The notes below the pieces were generated by a model. It was not told where the DNA came from and did no database searches. It worked only from the letters and a program-made list of their open reading frames with translations. The translations under genes and the position numbers were made by a program. Below, piece after piece: positions 33,443-38,779 of a DNA stretch of 38,779 nucleotides (the stretch's first letter is position 1; each line of letters opens with the position of its first letter). The DNA comes from an uncultured Flavobacteriaceae bacterium. GTDB lineage: Bacteria > Bacteroidota > Bacteroidia > Flavobacteriales > Flavobacteriaceae. The DNA lies in NCBI GenBank assembly GCA_938092005.1, contig CALKOU010000016.1, forward strand, positions 1 to 38,779, given 5' to 3'.

Positions 33443-33471
33443 CAAATATACAGTTTTAGATAAGGCAACAA
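33443..33471 (-). promoter_or_regulatory. DUF493-DUF4290-murA promoter
   Basis: On the minus strand TTG (33471-33469) and TATATTTG (33450-33443) are 18 bases apart, matching the Bacteroidota consensus. The box ends 4 bases before the ATG at 33438, predicting a leaderless mRNA. Confidence 0.65.
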
Positions 33472-33487
33472 ATTCCGACATTTGTAT

Positions 33488-34018
33488 ATGCTCGAACGCA
33501 AAAGAATCGTATTGACTGGGGGGCCCGCTAGTGGTAAAACAACGTTGCTTAATTGTATTGACCTCCATAACACATGCTGTTTTGAGGAAGTATCAAGAGA
33601 GGTGATTATTGCAACTCAAGCAAAAGGAGTCAAGCTTCCGTTCTTGGACAATCCCCTACGTTTTAGTGAAGCACTTTTTGAACATCGTCTACATGATTTT
33701 TTCATCGATAGTCCAATGCCAACTCAAATTTACGACCGTGGCATACATGATGTCGTAGCTTATTTAAATGCCATTGGCCATGAAATTCCTTGTGGCATGC
33801 TAGAGGATTGCAAAACCAATAGCTATGATACGGTGTTTATATTTCCTCCGTGGAAGGAAATTTATACGCAAGATGCAGAGCGTGTAGAATCTTTTGAAGA
33901 AGCTCAAAGACTTCATCAAGCACTTCTTGAAACTTATGTGTATTTTGGGATGCAATGCATTGAAGTCCCTAAAGACAGCATCAAAAATCGGCTCACGTTT
34001 ATTACCAATCACCTATGA
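33488..34018 (+). CDS. AAA-type ATPase/kinase-like protein (AAA_28)
   Basis: A 176-residue P-loop protein. Walker A GGPASGKTT lies at 11-19, followed by CFEEVSREVI, a kinase-like DRGIHDVVAYL motif (YDRGI) and a C-terminal FIFPPWKEIYTQDAERVESFEEA lid. This pattern fits the AAA_28 family, predicted small-molecule or nucleotide kinases of unknown substrate. The ATG at 33488 is preferred over a TTG two codons earlier. It overlaps recQ by ATGA. Confidence 0.85.
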   Translation: MLERKRIVLTGGPASGKTTLLNCIDLHNTCCFEEVSREVIIATQAKGVKLPFLDNPLRFSEALFEHRLHDFFIDSPMPTQIYDRGIHDVVAYLNAIGHEIPCGMLEDCKTNSYDTVFIFPPWKEIYTQDAERVESFEEAQRLHQALLETYVYFGMQCIEVPKDSIKNRLTFITNHL

Positions 34019-35868
34019 ATGAGCGTATTTACGATATCCTTAAAACCCATTGGAACGCAACGGATTTTCGACCTGGTCAAAAAGAAGCCGTTACCGCTGT
34101 TTTGGAGCAAAAAGATTGCCTCGTAGTATTGCCTACTGGTGGTGGAAAAAGCTTGTGTTATCAACTTCCTGCATTAGCCAAGCCCGGATTGTGTGTGGTC
34201 GTTAGCCCATTGATAGCATTAATGAGCGATCAAGTAAACAGTCTTAAAGGAAAGGGAATACGCGCCATGGATTTGTCGGGACCTATGCGAGAAGATGATC
34301 TTATATCAGCATTGGACAACTGTAAATTTGGCAACTTCAAATTTTTATATCTCTCTCCAGAACGGGCGCAACACCCGCTGGTACAAGACCGCTTGTCCGA
34401 AATGCAACTTTCGCTGTTAGCGATTGATGAGGCGCATTGCATTTCAGAATGGGGACATGATTTTAGGCCTGCATACCGTGATATTTTATCGCTAAAACAA
34501 CGATTGCAACACACACCAACCATTGCGTTAACAGCGACAGCAACAGAAAGGGTTAAGGAAGATATTTGTAACGCTTTAGCCTTGCAACAACCCGTGCAAG
34601 TAACGGACTCATTTGACAGACCCAATATCTTTATTGAAGTAACTGAAACAACGCATAAATTAGAATCCATTTCGGAAGCTCTTGAACCAAAAGGCACACC
34701 TGGAATCGTATATGTAGGCACTCGAAAAAGTGCTGAACTTTTAAGCAACCACCTTAATTCCATGGGGCACAAAACTGCTTATTTTCACGGAGGTGCTCAA
34801 GACAAAGAGCAGCGTATTTTAAACTGGATGCAAGAAAAAGCACCCGTTATGGTAGCCACCTCAGCATTTGGAATGGGTATTGATAAAAGCAACGTACAAC
34901 GTGTGGTGCATGGCATGCTTCCCTTTAGCATGGAACAGTATTATCAGGAAATTGGACGCTGCGGCAGAGATGGCAGTGCTGCTAAAGCTACGCTACTCAT
35001 CGAAAATGGTGATGATAAAAAGCTATGGAATAGCATTACAGCAGGTGTTCCTACTATTGAGGCAATAAAAAAAACATACAAACATTTATGCCACTACTTT
35101 GATATTGCATACGGCGAAAAGCCTCAAGAAATTTTAGAATTTAATCTAAATCTCTTTTGTGAGCGCTATTCGCTTAAACTGAGAACAACTTATCATGTTC
35201 TTAAGTTACTAGAGCGTGGTCAAATCCTCACATTTACGCAATACAACATACCAAAAACAGTTTTAAAACTTCTGCATAAGAATATTAAAACCGATACACC
35301 AATAGTAACTTTTCTGCTGCGTAATGTTGGAGGTATTACGGCTCGCTTTCAAGAAATCAACCTAGAAAAAATCATTAAAAAAACAGGGATTAGTTTAGCG
35401 CATGCTATTGATCATTTAAAACAACTTCACGCGCAGGGCGATGCTGACATTCAACAATTACACGTGGACAGTGGCATTAGTTTTCATGTGCCTAGAGAAG
35501 ATAAGCGAAGCTTATTGCCCATACTACAACAATTGGACGTTTTGACGAACGAAAAAAAGCGTTTGGCTGATACGGTTTGGAACTACGCCACTAAGAGTGG
35601 ATGTTATCGCAAACGCTTGTTGCATTACTTTGGAGAATCACGAAAGAACAGCTGTGATCATTGCTCTAATTGCAACTCCAATATCACGGCTATCAATACG
35701 ATAATCAACAATCTAAAAGAAGTTCTTTCGCGAGAAGAACCCTTATCTTTGGAGCAACTAAGCCAACATACATCTTACAAAAGAGAGGAGTTGGTTTTAG
35801 CATTAAATGAAATGTGTAATGAAGAAATGGTGATCCAATTCACACCAAATCAATTTAAACTATTATGA
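34015..35868 (+). CDS. recQ: RecQ-family ATP-dependent DNA helicase
   Basis: A 3'-5' helicase in recombination and fork repair. The 617-residue protein has motif I PTGGGKSLCYQLPA, motif II IDEAHCISEWGHDFRPAY, motif III TATATERVKEDI, motif V TSAFGMGIDKSNV and motif VI QEIGRCGRDG. The RQC zinc ligands are visible late (C-Y-R-K...SCDHCSNC). I see no separate HRDC domain after it, which is usual for Bacteroidota RecQ. It overlaps fmt by 4 bases. Confidence 0.94.
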   Translation: MNERIYDILKTHWNATDFRPGQKEAVTAVLEQKDCLVVLPTGGGKSLCYQLPALAKPGLCVVVSPLIALMSDQVNSLKGKGIRAMDLSGPMREDDLISALDNCKFGNFKFLYLSPERAQHPLVQDRLSEMQLSLLAIDEAHCISEWGHDFRPAYRDILSLKQRLQHTPTIALTATATERVKEDICNALALQQPVQVTDSFDRPNIFIEVTETTHKLESISEALEPKGTPGIVYVGTRKSAELLSNHLNSMGHKTAYFHGGAQDKEQRILNWMQEKAPVMVATSAFGMGIDKSNVQRVVHGMLPFSMEQYYQEIGRCGRDGSAAKATLLIENGDDKKLWNSITAGVPTIEAIKKTYKHLCHYFDIAYGEKPQEILEFNLNLFCERYSLKLRTTYHVLKLLERGQILTFTQYNIPKTVLKLLHKNIKTDTPIVTFLLRNVGGITARFQEINLEKIIKKTGISLAHAIDHLKQLHAQGDADIQQLHVDSGISFHVPREDKRSLLPILQQLDVLTNEKKRLADTVWNYATKSGCYRKRLLHYFGESRKNSCDHCSNCNSNITAINTIINNLKEVLSREEPLSLEQLSQHTSYKREELVLALNEMCNEEMVIQFTPNQFKLL

Positions 35869-36815
35869 ACAAATCCCTTCGAGTTGTATTTATGGGCACC
35901 CCTGCTTTTGCCGTTCCTGGTCTTCGCAGCATAGTAGAAAGCCACCACAAAGTAGTTAGTGTTGTAACGGCTCCGGATCGTCCTGCAGGGCGAGGTAAAA
36001 AACTGCGTTTTTCAGCTGTTAAGGACGAAGCTTTAGCTCAAAACATACCGCTATTACAACCTGAAAAGCTTTCAACAGAAGAAACAGTAGCGCAGCTGAA
36101 AGCACTCAAGGCAGATGTTTTTGTTGTTGTAGCATTTCGGATGTTACCAAAAGTAATTTGGTCCATTCCTCCATTGGGAACCTTTAACTTGCACGCTTCG
36201 CTTCTACCACAATACAGAGGAGCTGCGCCTATACATTGGGCCGTAATTCATGGAGAAAAAGAGACGGGACTTACCACCTTTTTAATTGACGAAAAAATAG
36301 ACACCGGTGCTATTTTACTGCAGAAAAAATTACGCATTCAACACCTAGAAACCATGGGAGAACTAAGTTTACGAATGCAAGCACTTTCAGGTAACCTCAT
36401 CATTGAAACCCTTGATGGTTTGGCAACAAACCGTTTTCATCCAACTCCACAAATACACGATAAAAAATGTATGCCTGCCCCAAAGCTAACTCGTGAAAAC
36501 ACAAAGATTGATTGGCATCAATCGGGGGTTGTCATTGTGCATTTTATTCTCGGGCTAAATCCATTTCCTACAGCATGGACTACAATGGAAACGGATCAAG
36601 AGGTGGTAAGCGTTAAAATACAACGTGCACATTTTGTTGCAGGCACACCAACAAATGCTCCAGGACACATCACTATTGAAGAAAAGCAGTTGCGTGTCTG
36701 CGTTATGGATGGATATGTAGCTGTAGACATGCTTCAACTTCCCAACAAAAAGAGTATGGAAACTGCCTCCCTTTTAAATGGCTATCAATTTCCAAAAAAA
36801 TGTCGTTTTATATAA
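35865..36815 (+). CDS. fmt: Methionyl-tRNA formyltransferase
   Basis: Formylates the initiator Met-tRNA. The 316-residue protein has the N-terminal formyltransferase fold (RVVFMGTPAFAVPGL, APDRPAGRGKKL, then the catalytic FNLHASLLPQYRGAAPIHWA with Asn and His, and the catalytic Asp in IDEKIDTGAIL) and the C-terminal OB-like domain. All three catalytic residues are present. It is coupled to recQ by ATGA and to yqgE by TAATG. Confidence 0.95.
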   Translation: MNKSLRVVFMGTPAFAVPGLRSIVESHHKVVSVVTAPDRPAGRGKKLRFSAVKDEALAQNIPLLQPEKLSTEETVAQLKALKADVFVVVAFRMLPKVIWSIPPLGTFNLHASLLPQYRGAAPIHWAVIHGEKETGLTTFLIDEKIDTGAILLQKKLRIQHLETMGELSLRMQALSGNLIIETLDGLATNRFHPTPQIHDKKCMPAPKLTRENTKIDWHQSGVVIVHFILGLNPFPTAWTTMETDQEVVSVKIQRAHFVAGTPTNAPGHITIEEKQLRVCVMDGYVAVDMLQLPNKKSMETASLLNGYQFPKKCRFI

Positions 36816-37345
36816 TGATTGGGAAACTACTTGTTGCACACCCATCGCTTTTAGGTGATCCGTCTTTTGGGCGCGGAGTGGTTCTTATGACCTCGCATAA
36901 CAACGAAGGTTCTATGGGTTTTATAGTAAACCAACCCACACACTATACCTTAAACGATTTATTACCAGAATTTGGTTTTGAAGCACCTGTATACCAAGGA
37001 GGACCGGTTGAGACCGATCGCTTATTTTACCTACACAGTTGCGAAAATTTAAGCGGTGCGCAAGCACTAGGAAACAACCTGTATTGGGGTGGTGATTTAG
37101 ACGAACTAAAAAAAGCACTAGACAAAGCGCAATTAGCACCTAATGAGGTTCGATTTTTTTTAGGATATAGTGGATGGGGAAAAGGTCAGTTAAAAGCTGA
37201 GTACCATGAGAAAAGTTGGCTGCTACTCAAAAACAGCTACAACATCTTTAGTAATGTACACGAACTTTGGGGAACCATCATGCGTGACGTTGGGGGCGAA
37301 ATAGCACTATATGCAACAGCTCCTAAGCATCCGGGGCTGAACTAA
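36815..37345 (+). CDS. yqgE: YqgE/AlgH-family protein (DUF179)
   Basis: A 176-residue DUF179 protein: GKLLVAHPSLLGDPSFGRGVVLM, GSMGFIVNQPT, YQGGPVETDRLFYLH, LFFLGYSGWGKGQLKAE (FFLGYSGWGKGQL). The role is unresolved; the fold is known, and in Pseudomonas AlgH affects alginate and virulence regulation. ATG 36815 shares a base with the fmt stop and starts the conserved domain; the extra upstream residues lie in fmt. Its 3' end overlaps the convergent aminotransferase by 23 bases. Confidence 0.92.
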   Translation: MIGKLLVAHPSLLGDPSFGRGVVLMTSHNNEGSMGFIVNQPTHYTLNDLLPEFGFEAPVYQGGPVETDRLFYLHSCENLSGAQALGNNLYWGGDLDELKKALDKAQLAPNEVRFFLGYSGWGKGQLKAEYHEKSWLLLKNSYNIFSNVHELWGTIMRDVGGEIALYATAPKHPGLN

Positions 37346-38171
37346 CGAGTTTTATTAACTGTTGTTGTAATGAGGCGGCTACGCTATTTTCATAAGTAGT
37401 CCTACGATAAGATGCAACCGGCTGAATCCCTACCACCGCATTGGTCATAAATACTTCTTGGACGCGTTGTAAGTCAAAAGGTGAGATGGTTTCTTCTGTA
37501 CATGTAATACCAGCCTTTTTAGCTATTCGAATAACTTGCTTGCGCATAATACCATCTAAGCAGCCAGAACTAATGGGTGGTGTACGCAACTTGCCATCGT
37601 CAACAACAAATAAGTTTCCGTTGAGGAACTCAACGACTTCTTTTTCATCATTTACTAGAATACCATTGTCAAATCCCTGTTCCTCCATAAAGATGCTTCC
37701 GATAACCTGCAATGCTTTATTGTTGGATTTTAGGTTTGATAACATACTCTTTTGAAGGTAATAGTCATTAAACAGTTCTACTTTATAATCTGCAGCAGCT
37801 TGATACTGATCGTGCTGAAGTGGTTTTGCTTCAACGAGATATTGGACATCTCTTGTCTTGGGCAAATAAGCACCGCCATCGTTGCGGTAAACGGTAAGAC
37901 GAATACGCCAAGCAGGTGCCATTTCACTTTGTGCTTCAATGACGCGCAAACACTCTTGTTCTAAGAATTCTGGAGTAAACGTCATGGGGATGTTCATTCG
38001 GAACACACGCATAGAAGCCATGAGCCTAAAATAATGGTCTTCAAAAAAGTGAAGATGCTTTTGACTGTAACGAATGGTTTCGAAGACGGCATCGCCATAA
38101 AGTAAACCCCGATTTTGTGCTGTGAAAATAGGTGCATGAGCACCCGTAAGCGCTCCATTATGATTAATCAT
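37323..38171 (-). CDS. Class IV aminotransferase-fold PLP enzyme
   Basis: A 282-residue fold-type IV PLP enzyme related to branched-chain aminotransferases, D-amino-acid aminotransferase and aminodeoxychorismate lyase (PabC). It has the N-terminal NRGLLYGDAVFETIR motif, the PLP Lys at about K148 (SNLKSNNKAL), the cofactor Glu region EVVEFLNGNLF and the late substrate motif FMTNAVVGIQPV. The FLNGN and SNLKSNN versions resemble PabC-like bacterial members, so folate synthesis (p-aminobenzoate) is possible, but the exact reaction is not fixed by sequence. Confidence 0.88.
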   Translation of the reverse strand: MINHNGALTGAHAPIFTAQNRGLLYGDAVFETIRYSQKHLHFFEDHYFRLMASMRVFRMNIPMTFTPEFLEQECLRVIEAQSEMAPAWRIRLTVYRNDGGAYLPKTRDVQYLVEAKPLQHDQYQAAADYKVELFNDYYLQKSMLSNLKSNNKALQVIGSIFMEEQGFDNGILVNDEKEVVEFLNGNLFVVDDGKLRTPPISSGCLDGIMRKQVIRIAKKAGITCTEETISPFDLQRVQEVFMTNAVVGIQPVASYRRTTYENSVAASLQQQLIKLVSSAPDA

Positions 38172-38173
38172 AA

Positions 38174-38563
38174 CTATGCAGAACCTAAAACTTGCTTTAA
38201 ATCACCTATCTGGCTTTCCCAAAGCATTTTCGTTTCATCTACTTCGTCATCATCAGCAAAATCGGTGACGACAATAGATACGTCTTTTGTGATTTCATCA
38301 ACGACTATACGCATTTCAAAGTAGCAATCATCTTGGTCATCGTCGCCGTTAATCCAACGAAAACGCACAAATTCATTTGGCTTTTTTTTGAGAAGCAATG
38401 CTTCTTCTTCCGAATCGTCCCAGAAGAACGTGTATTTCTCGGAACGGGAATTAACGTTGTCAGCAAACCATTCTGAAAGTCCAGAAGGAGTGAACATGTA
38501 CTGATAAAGGAGTTGAGGCGAGGCCTGTATCACAAACTCGGCTTCAAATTTTGATTTTGACAT
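38174..38563 (-). CDS. START-like domain protein (AHSA1/SRPBCC superfamily)
   Basis: A 129-residue START-like protein common in Bacteroidota: KFEAEFVIQASPQLLYQYMFTPSGLSEWFADNVN, KYTFFWDDSEEEALLL, EFVRFRWIN. It ends in an acidic Asp-rich segment. It may bind a hydrophobic ligand; no function is established that I know of. It precedes the aminotransferase by 2 bases and is probably in one transcript with it. Confidence 0.87.
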   Translation of the reverse strand: MSKSKFEAEFVIQASPQLLYQYMFTPSGLSEWFADNVNSRSEKYTFFWDDSEEEALLLKKKPNEFVRFRWINGDDDQDDCYFEMRIVVDEITKDVSIVVTDFADDDEVDETKMLWESQIGDLKQVLGSA

Positions 38564-38650
38564 AGGTAATAAAACGTCGAATATATTGATTTATGATGAC
38601 CTTTAAAAGAAAAGGATTAAAAAGCCAGATAAAATGGTAAAACAAATTGT

Positions 38651-38658
38651 TATATTTG
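38651..38658 (+). promoter_or_regulatory. tRNA-Met -7 promoter box
   Basis: TATATTTG matches TAnnTTTG and ends 9 bases before the tRNA-Met. No -33 TTG is at the right distance. The region 38564-38650 otherwise shows nothing notable. Confidence 0.5.
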
Positions 38659-38667
38659 CGCCGCTTT

Positions 38668-38741
38668 GGCGAGGTAGCTCAGCCGGTTAGAGCGTCGGAT
38701 TCATAACCCGGAGGTCGGGAGTTCAAGTCTCCCTCTCGCTA
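38668..38741 (+). tRNA. tRNA-Met (anticodon CAT)
   Basis: A 74-base cloverleaf: acceptor GGCGAGG/TCTCGCT (with G-U pairs at both ends), D-arm GCTC...GAGC, anticodon loop TTCATAA, T-arm GGGAG-TTCAAGT-CTCCC and discriminator A. The acceptor starts with a paired base and the anticodon stem lacks the three G-C pairs of initiators, so it is an elongator-type Met. A tRNA-Ile with a modified CAT anticodon is a less likely alternative. Confidence 0.93.
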
Positions 38742-38745
38742 CAAC

Positions 38746-38771
38746 AACCCTCTTTTTAAGAGGGTTTTTTT
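38746..38771 (+). terminator. Intrinsic terminator after tRNA-Met
   Basis: AACCCTCTT (38746-38754), loop TTT, AAGAGGGTT (38758-38766) and a continuing T-run (38765-38771). It is a textbook factor-independent terminator, the strongest in the window. Confidence 0.9.
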
Positions 38772-38779
38772 GTGGGTTT

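Noticed and set aside
1-38779. CRISPR array, insertion sequence, prophage or integrative element
   Set aside because: No regularly spaced repeats, transposase, integrase or flanking direct repeats were seen; the tRNA genes show no adjacent integrase or repeated 3' end other than the tandem copy.

Overview
The window is a gene-dense stretch of chromosome from a member of the Bacteroidota, most likely a marine flavobacterium. The evidence is the promoter signature (TTG about 20 bases upstream of TAnnTTTG), the almost complete lack of strong Shine-Dalgarno sites, lineage-typical proteins (DUF4290, split transketolase, START-like protein, FKBP lipoprotein with Asp-rich Ca-binding repeats, zinc-ligand-free Tgt) and very tight packing. 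No gap without a gene exceeds 300 bases. Six of the seven tail-to-tail gene pairs overlap at their stop codons. I see no rRNA, CRISPR array, insertion sequence or prophage. The species assignment is inference.

Layout. 1-3182 (+): thrS-infC-rpmI-rplT translation operon, with infC starting at a non-AUG codon. 3278-8985 (-): tgt-lptG-EamA transporter-accA-dnaB. 9114-10920 (+): two-subunit transketolase. 10917-11801 (-): FKBP-type lipoprotein. 11881-12926 (+): an AT-rich acyltransferase-3 gene broken by one frameshift in a T-run. 12928-14348: S4 RNA-binding protein, phosphoribosyltransferase and (-) aroK. 14437-14686: two identical tRNA-Lys and one tRNA-Leu. 14767-17050 (+): CarH-like MerR regulator with a cobalamin-binding domain, then crtB and crtZ. 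17043-18271 (-): ribH and a TPR membrane protein. 18369-20149 (+): recF, lipoprotein, DUF721; ndk on the other strand. 20641-23532 (+): DUF2520, KdsC-like phosphatase, Maf, aquaporin-like channel, SdpI-like protein. 23597-31158 (+): a nine-gene photolyase/cryptochrome operon. 31155-33438 (-): DUF493-DUF4290-murA. 33488-37345 (+): ATPase-recQ-fmt-yqgE. 37323-38563 (-): class IV aminotransferase and START-like protein. 38668-38741: tRNA-Met with a terminator.

The most interesting part is a probable light-response regulon. The regulator at 14767 keeps the cobalamin-photoreceptor residues of CarH (W-x9-E-H and ExHxxG). It sits directly upstream of phytoene synthase and carotene hydroxylase. About 6.5 kb further on lies an operon encoding an SRPBCC protein, an SDR protein lacking its catalytic Tyr, a class I CPD photolyase, a DUF2256 zinc-finger-like mini-protein, a DASH cryptochrome, an Fe-S (6-4)-type photolyase, a fourth photolyase-fold protein with altered flavin-pocket residues, a TIGR03643 protein and a DUF1801 protein. 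The promoters of the regulator, crtB and this operon share TTGTTTA / TAAACAA half-sites. I infer that one B12 photoreceptor could coordinate pigment synthesis and light-driven DNA repair.
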